Part shown: positions 49,301 to 57,432 of the stretch, in pieces | How positions within the stretch are numbered: position 1 is the stretch's first letter | Layout: every line of letters begins with the position of its first letter | Made by a program: the position numbers and the translations under genes | The notes under the pieces: generated by a model | The model's database searches: none | The model's input: the letters and a program-made list of their open reading frames with translations, nothing else | Told to the model about the DNA's origin: nothing | NCBI RefSeq assembly: GCF_036226685.1 | Contig: NZ_CP109009.1 | Span: 7,715,501-7,779,500 of the forward strand | Source: Streptomyces sp. NBC_00690 | Lineage (GTDB): Bacteria > Actinomycetota > Actinomycetes > Streptomycetales > Streptomycetaceae | Direction: 5' to 3' | DNA length: 64,000 bases

Positions 49301-50946
49301 GCCTCCCGCCAGTGCTTGTCGGCCGTGTCCCGTTCGTCTCCCAGCACTGTGAGCTGATCGGTGAGTTCCTTCAGGCGTGTCTGGGTGTGGTCCAGCCGGG
49401 TTTCCAGCCGGGTGGTGTCAGCCGACCAGCGTTCGTGGCCTTGTTCCGGGCTCTCTTTCTGCTCCAGGAGGTTGTCGTGGCGGGCCTGGGAGATCAGGGT
49501 GTCGATTTTCTGGAGGGACCGCTGAAGGCTCGCAATGCTGCTGCGGGCCTGTTCTGCGGCGACCAGGTGCTGCTTCTCGGCCTGGTCCGCCGCCTTCCCT
49601 TCGCGTTCGGTGTCCTTGATGTTCTGGGTGAGCTGTCCGGCTTCATGCTCACGCTCGTTGATGACCTGGGTGAGCTTGGCATGGAGCATGGCGCCGGCGC
49701 GTTCCATGGCCTGCTTGAGCGGGGCCGCGTCGTGGGCGCGGCGGGCGAGCAGCGCGTTCAACTCGGCTTGCTCGCGTGCCATGCCTTCGCGTTCCAGGTG
49801 GAGGTGGACCGACTGCCAGGCTGCCTGGAGTGCTTCGGCGTTTTCCTGGGCGGCTTCTGCTTCCTTCTGGTCGGCTTGACGGGCCCGGGTGGTCAGGACC
49901 GCAGCCGCGAGGTCGAGGACATCTGCTCGTCGACGGCGTTTTTCGGCGCGGGTGCGCGCCTGTTCGGCCTTCTGCTGGGCCTGGCTTGCGCTGGTGTCTG
50001 CCGCGGCCTGCTGAGCGGTCAGGGTGTCGCGGCGGGCGCTGATCCATGTGCAGGCCAGCTCGCCGGCCGCGTGGACGGTGGCCATCTGGCCATGGAGGGA
50101 CGTGGTGTCGGCGATGGCCTGCTGCAGTGGCCGCAGGCGGGTGATCGCGCCGGTCAGGAAACGCAGCTCGAGTTCGCGGGCGGGACGCTTGGCCAGCCGT
50201 TCCGCCTGGTTCTTGACGTTGGTGCGCACGGTCGTGGGCTGGGCGGGGTCGACGACCAGGTCGATGAGGAGTTCCAGGAAGCCCTCCGCGCTGTCGAACT
50301 GGAAGAGCTCGGTGATCGCGCCCTCGTCGAGGTTCATCCGCCGCTGTACCTGCAGGAGCTGCGGATCGAGTCCGTGGTTGGACAGCATCCGATCCCAGGT
50401 GGTGAGGCTCCGGTCGTTCACGATGTGCAGGTCCAGGTGATGGTTTGCGGCCATCTGCTGGGTGAGGGCCTCCAGATAGCCCTTCTTGCTGCGCCAGCCG
50501 CCCACGGTGTGTACGGGAAGGGTGGTGAGGTCGGTGGTCCCGTAGGGGCGCAGGGTGTACCAGGCGCGCTGGAGTTTGTCCCAGGCGTCGTCGTCGCTGG
50601 CCGGGCGGTGTCCGTCGGGCCACTGGTAGACGGCGCCGGTGATGAGTGCGGGGATACCGAAGGGGTTGGCGTCGTCCTCCCATTCGGCGATGACGTGGGC
50701 GGGTTTGCCTTCCAGGACGTAGTCGATCAGGCCCTTCTTCTTCGCGTAGCCGATGAAGTCGGCCTTGCCGGGCAGCAGCAGGCTGAAGAACAGGGCGAGA
50801 AGGCTGGACTTGCCGCCGCCGTTGCGCAGCCAGACGATGGCGTCGCTGGCCCGGCCACCGGGCTCGGCGATGTCCAGCAGGGTGCCGTTGAAGCGGGCGT
50901 CCTTGTGGCCGATGTTCTCCAGCCGGAGCCGGCGCAGTCGCAGCAT
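46333..50946 (-). CDS. jetC: JetC, SMC-like ATPase of Wadjet
   Basis: A 1537-residue MukB-like SMC protein. Walker A is WLRNGGGKSSLLALF near residues 36-48. Some 1300 residues of Gln/Glu/Ala/Arg-rich coiled coil follow, then the ABC signature RKFSGGELLTVSVLL near 1380 and Walker B VGTLLLDNPMGKSNY near 1415. The start is the ATG at 50946 (MLRLRRLRLENIGHKDARFN). The 96 codons of open frame upstream are the shadow of jetB. JetC drives loop extrusion on small circular DNA in plasmid restriction. It begins two bases after the jetB stop. Confidence 0.93.
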   Translation of the reverse strand: MLRLRRLRLENIGHKDARFNGTLLDIAEPGGRASDAIVWLRNGGGKSSLLALFFSLLLPGKADFIGYAKKKGLIDYVLEGKPAHVIAEWEDDANPFGIPALITGAVYQWPDGHRPASDDDAWDKLQRAWYTLRPYGTTDLTTLPVHTVGGWRSKKGYLEALTQQMAANHHLDLHIVNDRSLTTWDRMLSNHGLDPQLLQVQRRMNLDEGAITELFQFDSAEGFLELLIDLVVDPAQPTTVRTNVKNQAERLAKRPARELELRFLTGAITRLRPLQQAIADTTSLHGQMATVHAAGELACTWISARRDTLTAQQAAADTSASQAQQKAEQARTRAEKRRRRADVLDLAAAVLTTRARQADQKEAEAAQENAEALQAAWQSVHLHLEREGMAREQAELNALLARRAHDAAPLKQAMERAGAMLHAKLTQVINEREHEAGQLTQNIKDTEREGKAADQAEKQHLVAAEQARSSIASLQRSLQKIDTLISQARHDNLLEQKESPEQGHERWSADTTRLETRLDHTQTRLKELTDQLTVLGDERDTADKHWREADNEYARIWDRWDRLRGQQQRLSRHPRLTELAHLDDELDTTGSGMNLDIAGHPLLQILQQEITRARDTLIAEQLAVAADRRALACLETEGFLPAPLETERALAALQAANSSVKAVSGLQFLRDSLPPGRHAAAIAKAPDVVGGIVVLGNISDQDLRRHIVATGVSTRSVLSVCDSATARARLTNTGPGDLHAVFPVQAAALQPQAADDEQIRLATRINESAERCRHITTGQEEDQALARELAEHLEAFGAAPHRRLKESLERTEARRDTWKNELDTQDDRHRRLQSERDRIERETAEATGRLRHLAAGTERARQVAEQALRTSDLQEQLDTARQHQTDQQEQARLATIGKMAARKTEQRHRRDETLCRQDLKRHRSALRKLTTLVTEYAEPDLDLRALDRASLDALQERFANARTAFESDTADTQLRTDLAVTTRRLQMADKALAALDDATRTLAAELATRPEATDPDRRDHSVERATHDAHDAAALTARCTVLAEQAEKTEAPAAQRIGDTSAAADALKEFSAPETAEAAAQATRHEADQAEREHTTCTEQRHALKEKANAAALTASSLHRAHDALRAGLNGLATHWTPSLEEPVPDAATWLTERCDVTAHGASAMTEEQAHQLQGLLTTAITDAQSTLAKATRRLATATRHVQQLATDRQYADAVDAQLVARLSEDPAQLHASLPTLIPDIELREKRTTTLLNQLTEDQLLLVQECAALTKTIVATLHQVARHSKLPTGLGAWSGKPFLTLKLADWGSEETLTHRISTSVDTLVANVAAKHSSSANVLPPALDLAKRLVLAALGGSGSITAKVLKPHPVPVMDPVDVTKIRKFSGGELLTVSVLLYCCLAQVRAANRNHGLTGGVGTLLLDNPMGKSNYVPFIDLQRAVAAAHGIQLIYTTGVEDLDAVGRFPLILRLRNNAHDARSGHRLVQLTERYGDTVSAGVTDARSDGIRAARLHRPPLTEPGTQQPDTSAEPDDRDGDDQA

Positions 50947-50948
50947 GT

Positions 50949-51722
50949 TCAGTTCTCCTCGGTGGCAGCGGGGTGAAGGTCGGTGCCCGCGAGCTGCTGC
51001 CGGCGCACATCGGTGATCTTCTGGAAGGCAGGCAGCGCGGCGGCGCCGGCTACCTGCAGGCGGAAGCTGTTCAGCAGGCGGTACTCCAGCGGGCCCAGGG
51101 CTTTGGCCGGTTGGGCGTAGCCCTGCAGGACGAGCCAGTCCAGGATGGATTTGATCCTGCCGTGGCTGGAGGACGCGGCCAGCTGTCCGGTCTTGGTCAG
51201 CCGGTGGGGGGAGAGCGCGTCGTAGGCGTTCCATGCGGCTCGGGCAGCGGCTGCCGCTGGCAGCAGCCCCGCATCGTCCTCGGCTTCCTCGCGGAGCCGG
51301 TGGACCAGGTGGCGCACGAACGTGTCGATCTCCTTGACCGATACCCTCTTGATCGTCTCCTCTTCCAGGTCGGCGGCGGTGGGATAAGCGTGCGCGGCGA
51401 TCGCCACGTGGATCAGCCCGTACACCAGCCGGTCCTTGGGATCACGCATCTTGGCCGGCAGATCGGCGAGCCTGAATGCGAACAGCCCCCCTGCCATGGC
51501 CGATACCCGCAGGCCCTCCTCGGAGTGCGCGGTGACGACGTTCAACGTCATGCCCTGCGCGATGGCGTCGACAACTTCCCGGAAGACGGGCGAGGACCGG
51601 TAGCGCTCCACGAGCTCGTGGTAGTCGGCGTCGCCCAGCGGCTTGCGGCGGGGCTGACACGCGTAGCGCACCAGCCGGGCAGCATCGGATATCTGCTCGG
51701 TGCGCGGGAGAGCGGTGTTCAT
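50949..51722 (-). CDS. jetB: JetB, MukE-like subunit of Wadjet (DUF4194 type)
   Basis: A 257-residue protein starting MNTALPRTEQISDAARLVRY. It is a winged-helix, kleisin-binding type of protein. LVERYRSSPVFREVVDAIAQ, RVSAMAGGLFAFRLADLPAK and ALGPLEYRLLNSFRLQVAGA are in the order expected for the DUF4194/JetB family. It bridges JetA and JetC in the Wadjet complex. Its ATG overlaps the jetA stop by one base (TGATG), and jetC starts two bases after its stop. Confidence 0.88.
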   Translation of the reverse strand: MNTALPRTEQISDAARLVRYACQPRRKPLGDADYHELVERYRSSPVFREVVDAIAQGMTLNVVTAHSEEGLRVSAMAGGLFAFRLADLPAKMRDPKDRLVYGLIHVAIAAHAYPTAADLEEETIKRVSVKEIDTFVRHLVHRLREEAEDDAGLLPAAAAARAAWNAYDALSPHRLTKTGQLAASSSHGRIKSILDWLVLQGYAQPAKALGPLEYRLLNSFRLQVAGAAALPAFQKITDVRRQQLAGTDLHPAATEEN

Positions 51723-53344
51723 CAGGCGGCCTCTTCTGTCGCAAAGTGCCCCATGGCGGGCGATGGAATGACGAGCAGATCGCTGCCGTGACAGGTGTCC
51801 GCGGTAAACGTGGTGCCGTCATCGAGCACCGTGAGCTGACAAGACAGCATTTGCCTCAGCCGGACCGCCGGATCGGGGTCGCCGACGTCTATCTCGGTGT
51901 CCTCCGGAGTGGGCGCAAACGCCCGCAACACGCTCAGCGCGACCAGGTCACTCACCACAGGGCCGTCTTCCGCAGCGTCGGCCAAGACGTGCGACAACCG
52001 CACCGGCCCGGCCAAGGCCCGGGTGAGAACGGCAAGTGCCTGCTCCCAAGCCGTACTGTCGTAGGCCGGTGCCGTGTCCAGGCCGTCGTCGATGATCACC
52101 ACGTCGTCGTCGGGGAACGCTGCCAGGTTCTCCCGCGGTGGGGTGAGCAGCATCGGATACAGCTCGGCCAGGACCGGCAGCGCGCCGACCACCGGCCCGC
52201 ACACCGCCTCGGCGAACGCCTCCGCGACGTCCAGAGCCTCGGCCCAGTCCAGGTTCAGCAGCGGCGTGAAGACGTCATCCTTCATGGCAACCGTGTGCAG
52301 CTGCGCCGGGGGCCTGAACCGCTGGGCGGCCTGGGCATCGAGGAAGGTCGGCTCCGCGCGCATCACCTGCCCGTGGAGTTCCACGTGCCGGGTGTAGGCG
52401 CGCTGCAGCAGGTCCATGACCCGCCCGCAGGCTTGCCGCACCTGGTCGTCGCCGAAGCCACTATGGGCCTCGCGCAGCCGGTCGATGAGATCTCCCTCGG
52501 CCGCCAGCCGCTCCGTAAGATGCTCACGCGCATCCCGCAACAGCTCCGGTGCCCGGTGGTTCCAGTCCACGGACTCGACATCGCGTTCCGTCGCCACCAA
52601 CACCGTGCGCACCCGCTCGGCGTAAGCGACCGACAGACGCAGACTCTGAGCCGCGCTCTGCTCGGCCCGGCTCCACTGACCGTGCTCGATCTGGCGGCGC
52701 AGCACTGTGTCCATGGCCGCCTGCGCATCCTCCACCGCCAGGTCCAAGCCGCTCAGCAACACGTTGATCGCCTCGCTGCTGGCCCGGACCACGGGATGCC
52801 CCGAGCGGTGTGGTTCTTCACGCACCAGAAAGAACCGCACCGGCTGCATCTGATGGCCGTCCCGGAAGTCGCTGCAGTCCACAGTGAAGTCAGCTCCGCC
52901 GGCGTCGTCATTGAGCAGGCCCCGCCACACGAACCGGGCCACCGCCACGTGCTCATCGTGAGGACGGTCCGGCGCAGACTTCTCGGCCAGACCGGTCAGA
53001 AATCGCACGACCTCCTCGGTGGTGGCCTCATCCTCCAGCCCCTGCCGGGAGACCACCGCGTCCAGCGCCGCCAGAGCCAAACTCACCAGGTCGTAGCACT
53101 GCCGCGGGAACGGCTGTGGCCCCGGCCGCCGAGCCAGGTCATGAAGGACTCCCGAGAGAGCCAGTGACACCCGCCGCCGCACAAACCCGGGAGCCCGTAC
53201 CAGTTCCCGCCACTCGGGCGCCTCCACTGCTGACTGCCCAAGATCAGCGAAGAGGTCATGCTCTTCGGCTGTCAGTGCCTCCGATCCATAAGCGTCAAGA
53301 TCCACAAAATATGGATCTTGTTCATCATTGCTGTCGTAAACCAT
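51722..53344 (-). CDS. jetA: JetA, MukF-like kleisin subunit of Wadjet (DUF3375 type)
   Basis: A 540-residue helical protein, first in the operon. The N-terminus (MVYDSNDEQDPYFVDLDAYG) and the long central helices (RVRTVLVATERDVESVDWNH, LTERLAAEGDLIDRLREAHS) fit the kleisin-type JetA subunit, and size and gene order match jetABCD. The ATG at 53344 has only a weak GAGAA ribosome site. The operon promoter should lie in 53345-53595. Assignment rests partly on its neighbours, since kleisins diverge fast. Confidence 0.85.
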   Translation of the reverse strand: MVYDSNDEQDPYFVDLDAYGSEALTAEEHDLFADLGQSAVEAPEWRELVRAPGFVRRRVSLALSGVLHDLARRPGPQPFPRQCYDLVSLALAALDAVVSRQGLEDEATTEEVVRFLTGLAEKSAPDRPHDEHVAVARFVWRGLLNDDAGGADFTVDCSDFRDGHQMQPVRFFLVREEPHRSGHPVVRASSEAINVLLSGLDLAVEDAQAAMDTVLRRQIEHGQWSRAEQSAAQSLRLSVAYAERVRTVLVATERDVESVDWNHRAPELLRDAREHLTERLAAEGDLIDRLREAHSGFGDDQVRQACGRVMDLLQRAYTRHVELHGQVMRAEPTFLDAQAAQRFRPPAQLHTVAMKDDVFTPLLNLDWAEALDVAEAFAEAVCGPVVGALPVLAELYPMLLTPPRENLAAFPDDDVVIIDDGLDTAPAYDSTAWEQALAVLTRALAGPVRLSHVLADAAEDGPVVSDLVALSVLRAFAPTPEDTEIDVGDPDPAVRLRQMLSCQLTVLDDGTTFTADTCHGSDLLVIPSPAMGHFATEEAA

Positions 53345-53595
53345 ATTCTCGGTATATCAGGCATGACTGACATAGCTCCCTGCTCATGCTCGCAGAGGCC
53401 GTGTGACCTGGGAAGACTCCGAATGTCTCACTCGCCGGTGCGGGTGCGGAGCACCGCAGGCGCTTTCGCCAACATTGGGCAGGTGCCAGTTCTCGGAGGC
53501 AGACCCCGTGACGCGAGTCACGGAACGGGCATGGTGAGCCCTACCGACCCTGCCCCGCGCATGACAGCCGAGCCCTCGCTGAGCGACCCTGATTC
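53345..53595 (+). promoter_or_regulatory. gap between Wadjet and the mobile-element genes
   Basis: No gene is seen. It should contain the promoter of the minus-strand jet operon at its left end and the end of the DUF317 transcript at its right. This is also the likely boundary between the defence genes and the conjugative-element cargo. Confidence 0.4.
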
Positions 53596-54993
53596 TCAGC
53601 GATTTCTGGCGGCAGCCGGGGTCCCAGGCATCGCTGGGCAACTCTGGCCGGGGGATCCGACGGTGGCCGGTGCGGATCGTTCTGGAACGGGGTCCCGGAG
53701 CTGTCGGACGCCTTCACCCTGAGCGAGTTCGTGGGTGAGGTCCTGCAGGAGTGCGGCCGGAGTGTGTGTGGAGAGGTGGATGGCCCAGGCAGGCTGGTGG
53801 GGGGTGTTTCCGCCCCACAGGGTCCAGGTGGGCAGGAGGCCGCTCGGGCGCTGGGCGGCGAAGGCGTCGAACCGCAGCCCCGCCGGTTCACTGGTGGGGG
53901 CGGTCCAGTTCATGCAGCGGCCGTCGGTCTGCTGCTGCCAGCCGGTGTCGGCGAGAGGGCGGGCGGCCTCGGCGAGCGTCTTCTCGGTGATCTTGGCGTC
54001 CAGCCCGCCGCCCCACGCGTGTTCGGAGGCGAGGCTGTCGAGGAGGGCGCGCACGATTTCGACGGGGGCGGCGGCGGTCGCGGTGGCGTGCCAGATGCGC
54101 TCGCCGACCGGGGATTCGTAGGCGGCGACGGTCCAGGCGGTGTCGCGCGGGCCGGCTTCGTGGACGAACTCCGCCCGCAGGGTCAGACTCTCGTGACTGG
54201 CGACGGTCGTCTCGTCCCAGGGCCGGTACTTCTCCCATTCGCCCTGGGTTTCGAGGAACACGCGGAGAAGGGCTTCATGGTCGCCCGGGTCGGCGGCATA
54301 CACCGGAACGGTCTCGGTCCGCAGCGGCGATGGTTCGGCCGGCGCGGTCTCGCTCGGCGCGCCTGCTCCAGCGGCCGACGTGCCGGCGAGAGCGGCTGCC
54401 GCGCCCTGCTCGGTCTCCGTGGCGAGTGCCGGGCCGGGGCGCACGGCGTCGGTGTAGAGGTGGTCGAATTCGCGGAGGGCTTCGGCGGTCGTGTCGTAGA
54501 CCAGGGTGGTCTGCCGCAGGTGGTTCTCGCCGTGGAGGTGGATGCTCTTGCCGCCGGGGTAGGTCCCGACAGCGACGGTGGTGTGGCCGTCGTGGGCATG
54601 GCGGTGGATGACCAGGCGCCCGGCGGCGATATCGTCGTGGATCTGCTGCGCCTCCTGGGAGACCTCGCGGATCTCGTCGCGGGTCAGCCAGGGCATGGGG
54701 TAGTCGGCCCAGGTCCACTCAGTGTCCATCTCGTCCTGAAGGCCGGGGGTGATCTCCACGGCGGCCCCGGCGGACCGGAGAGCAGTCGCCGCCTGCTGAG
54801 CGTGGTGGGGTTCCTCGTGGTCGATCCGGGCCAGGACCATGGTCACCGCGTCCAGGGGACGGAAGCCGTGACCGGTCAGCAGTGCGCGGACGGTGTCGGC
54901 ACCCGCACCTGTGCCGGCGAGGGTGGCGGTGACCGCGTCGGGATGGTCGGGATGCCGGTCGAGACGGACGCGGGTGATCGGGGTCTGAGTCAT
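53596..54993 (-). CDS. DUF317 protein of a Streptomyces mobile element
   Basis: A 465-residue protein. DUF317-type units occur in the second half: EFVHEAGPRDTAWTVAAYES, IWHATATAAAPVEIVRALLD, and LPTWTLWGGNTPHQPAWAIH then LSTHTPAALLQDLTHELA. The N-terminal part holds repeat-like VRLDRHPDHPDAVTATLAGT and IHRHAHDGHTTVAVGTYPGG segments. DUF317 proteins are almost confined to actinomycete integrative elements and plasmids; their role is not known. The ATG at 54993 follows GAGGA. The C-terminal 30 residues are low-complexity. Confidence 0.8.
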   Translation of the reverse strand: MTQTPITRVRLDRHPDHPDAVTATLAGTGAGADTVRALLTGHGFRPLDAVTMVLARIDHEEPHHAQQAATALRSAGAAVEITPGLQDEMDTEWTWADYPMPWLTRDEIREVSQEAQQIHDDIAAGRLVIHRHAHDGHTTVAVGTYPGGKSIHLHGENHLRQTTLVYDTTAEALREFDHLYTDAVRPGPALATETEQGAAAALAGTSAAGAGAPSETAPAEPSPLRTETVPVYAADPGDHEALLRVFLETQGEWEKYRPWDETTVASHESLTLRAEFVHEAGPRDTAWTVAAYESPVGERIWHATATAAAPVEIVRALLDSLASEHAWGGGLDAKITEKTLAEAARPLADTGWQQQTDGRCMNWTAPTSEPAGLRFDAFAAQRPSGLLPTWTLWGGNTPHQPAWAIHLSTHTPAALLQDLTHELAQGEGVRQLRDPVPERSAPATVGSPGQSCPAMPGTPAAARNR

Positions 54994-55015
54994 CGGGGGT
55001 TCCTCGCGGGGTGGG

Positions 55016-56146
55016 CTATCTGCTGGTGCGTGCCGGGCGGGCTGGGGCCGTGGTGCGCAGGGGGCCGGCGCGGGCGGCGGCCGTGGTGCGTGGTGCCCGG
55101 CTGGGGGCGGGCGCTCGGAGGAGGGTGCGCTGCCACCGGACACGGATGGCGCTGAGGTTGGCGAGGGCGCGGCGGCTGCCGGTGACGAGCTGGTGGACGC
55201 TGTTGGCCGGATCGTCGACGTATGCCCGGATGAGGCCGGCGGTGGTGCGGGCCTGGTGGAGCAGCGCGCGCTGGAGGACCTTCCCGCCCCAGTGCTCCAC
55301 CGACCCGGCCGGTGTGGAGAGGAGGTTCATGATGTGGGCCGGGCTGGCGTCGCGGAGCAGGAGGCCGCGGTGCTGGGCCTCCCACAGGACGATGACGGGG
55401 TCGATCGGCTCGCCACGGTGGGCGAGGGCGGTCAGGCAGTGGAACAGGGCAGCGTGCACGGGAAGGGCGAAATCGACCGGGAGTAGCCACCGCATCCGCG
55501 CCAGTTCACCGGGGTGAGCGGTCGCGGTCGCCAGCAGCAGCCGCTCCTCGTCCAGAACGTCCGAGCCGGTGTCCCTCGGCGGATCGGAGGGAGCCGGGGT
55601 GCGGGGCAGGGAGCCGGGGTGTGGAGCGAACTGCCCCGCGAGTTCGTCGACGTACCGGGCGAGAGCGTCGGCCTGGGCGAGTATGACCGCGGCCGGATCC
55701 GGCTGGACGGGGACGGTGGCTGCTTGCGTGAGGCTTCCGGCGTGGGTGCGCAGCGTGCGCCGGGCGTACTCGGAACGGACGATCTGGGCGTAGGCCGCCG
55801 CATGCCGGGGATCCGGGCAGACTTGGACGAGGGCATGGAGGTAGGCGGCGGTGAGCCCGCGGGCATCACGTCGCGCGTGGTCCAAGACGGTTGACAGCCA
55901 TACCGGTTCCCTCGCGTGCACGACGGCCTCCGGCGGAGTGAGGGTACCCATGGCGGCGAACACGGCAGCGTGTGCGGGATCGCCGAACTGGGCTGCCTCC
56001 AGAGAGCCGAGAGTGTCGAGGCGGTGGGGGTCCAGGAGCAGGGCGCCGAGGAGGGCCTGCTCGGCGTAGTGCACCGGCGGCGACGGCGCGGGGTCCGCCA
56101 GCCCGGCACCGTCCCCGTCGCCGTACGGGTCGGTCGTTTCGGGCAT
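55016..56146 (-). CDS. protein with two DnaB helicase N-terminal domains
   Basis: A 376-residue protein with two copies of the DnaB N-terminal fold: HYAEQALLGALLLDPHRLDT to about residue 110, and LDEERLLLATATAHPGELAR to about residue 290 (VDFALPVHAALFHCLTALAH). There is no Walker A and no RecA-like motor, so it is not a helicase. It may bind primase or the host DnaB to recruit replication to the element. The true start is the ATG at 56146, overlapping the methyltransferase stop by 4 nt. It ends in a basic Ala/Arg/Pro tail. Confidence 0.8.
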   Translation of the reverse strand: MPETTDPYGDGDGAGLADPAPSPPVHYAEQALLGALLLDPHRLDTLGSLEAAQFGDPAHAAVFAAMGTLTPPEAVVHAREPVWLSTVLDHARRDARGLTAAYLHALVQVCPDPRHAAAYAQIVRSEYARRTLRTHAGSLTQAATVPVQPDPAAVILAQADALARYVDELAGQFAPHPGSLPRTPAPSDPPRDTGSDVLDEERLLLATATAHPGELARMRWLLPVDFALPVHAALFHCLTALAHRGEPIDPVIVLWEAQHRGLLLRDASPAHIMNLLSTPAGSVEHWGGKVLQRALLHQARTTAGLIRAYVDDPANSVHQLVTGSRRALANLSAIRVRWQRTLLRAPAPSRAPRTTAAARAGPLRTTAPARPARTSR

Positions 56147-57432
56147 CACGCCGCCAGGGTGAAGTCGTCGCGGGTGAGGGTCTTGCCGAGGTGCGGCGCG
56201 AGGAGATGAGTCGCCAGCCGGGGCGGGACCGCGTTGCCGATCTGCGAGAACTGGGCCCCCTTGGTCCCCTGCCACGGGTAGTCGGCCGGGAACGTTTGCA
56301 AAGCGCCGGCCTCAGCCGCGGTGATCCTGATCGACTCCACCGCCCCGCTGCCCCCGTCGGCCTCGTCCGGGAGAGGCTCGGCAACCCAGACGCACTCGTT
56401 CGCGCGGTGCCCGAAGAACAGCGTCCCCGCCGGCTCATCAGCACGGCGCACGGTGGCGTTGGCCTGGTTGTTGCTCCGCAGACTCCACGACCAGCGGTGC
56501 GCCTCTGCGGTGAAGGTGGGAGCCGGTTCGTCGGCGGGGCGGTTCTCGCGGGTGCCGTGCCGCTCTACCCATCCGGACCCCTCCCGCCGGGACGTGAGGA
56601 CGATCCCGGTGGCAGACCTTCGCCGGGTCCAGGCACCGCGGTCACGGGCGTCCGTGAGGGCCTTGCGGGACCCCGAGGGGAACGGCTCGGGTCCGCCGCC
56701 GGGTCCTCCCCCGGCGCACACGGTGGGGACCGGCCGGTCGGTGGCGCCCCAGCCGAGGGCATCGGCCATGGACACCCACCGTTCGCGGCCCGGCCCGAAC
56801 AGCGTCTCCGGCTCCAGGGTCTTGGCATGGGTGGGCGGGGGCGGCTCGGCGGTGCGGACGCGGGAAGCGAGCAGGATCGCCCGCCGCCTCGTCTGCGGCA
56901 CCCCGTAGTCCGCCGCGTTCAGGATCCCGGTCCAAACGGAGAACCCCCAGGACCGGAGGATCGCCGCGTACTGCTTCCACAAGGGCAGGACGTGCGGGAC
57001 CTCCTCCATCGCCACCCACTCCGGCTCACCCACCGCGTTGAGGGCATGGAGGTAGCGCATCGGTTCGGCCGCGAGCAGACTCCGCTCGTCGCGGCAGGCG
57101 CTCAGCAGCCGTTCGCGGGTGTCCCGGCCCTGGGCGAGGTCGGCGACCGCCTGGTGGACCAGCGGCTGGTCAAGCAGGCCGAGTTGCTTGCCCGCCATCG
57201 ACCATGCCTGACACGGAGGGCTGGCTATTACCCCCCGGGTTCGGCCCATGAACGGCCTGACCGGGTACATGGCGACGTCGGTCCGGATCGTCAGCTGGCC
57301 CGCTGCCGCCCGCGTACGGCAGGCCCACTCGTCCCACTCCAGACCGATGTCCCGCACTCCGAACACCGACAGGGGGTACGACCAGCCACCCGGACCCGCG
57401 AACAGATCCAGAACAAGCCCACCGTGCCTCAC
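56146..57432 (-). CDS. C5-cytosine DNA methyltransferase
   Basis: A 428-residue Dcm-type methyltransferase. Motif I is LVLDLFAGPGGWS (residues 7-19), motif IV VIASPPCQAWSMAG with the catalytic Cys near residue 70, the motif VI-like segment AMEEVPHVLPLW, motif VIII-like TRRRAILLASR and motif X FSQIGNAVPPRLA near 392. It starts at the GTG at 57432, overlapping the upstream stop (GTGA). No cognate restriction enzyme is adjacent, so it is probably an orphan methyltransferase guarding the mobile element against host restriction. Confidence 0.9.
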   Translation of the reverse strand: MRHGGLVLDLFAGPGGWSYPLSVFGVRDIGLEWDEWACRTRAAAGQLTIRTDVAMYPVRPFMGRTRGVIASPPCQAWSMAGKQLGLLDQPLVHQAVADLAQGRDTRERLLSACRDERSLLAAEPMRYLHALNAVGEPEWVAMEEVPHVLPLWKQYAAILRSWGFSVWTGILNAADYGVPQTRRRAILLASRVRTAEPPPPTHAKTLEPETLFGPGRERWVSMADALGWGATDRPVPTVCAGGGPGGGPEPFPSGSRKALTDARDRGAWTRRRSATGIVLTSRREGSGWVERHGTRENRPADEPAPTFTAEAHRWSWSLRSNNQANATVRRADEPAGTLFFGHRANECVWVAEPLPDEADGGSGAVESIRITAAEAGALQTFPADYPWQGTKGAQFSQIGNAVPPRLATHLLAPHLGKTLTRDDFTLAA

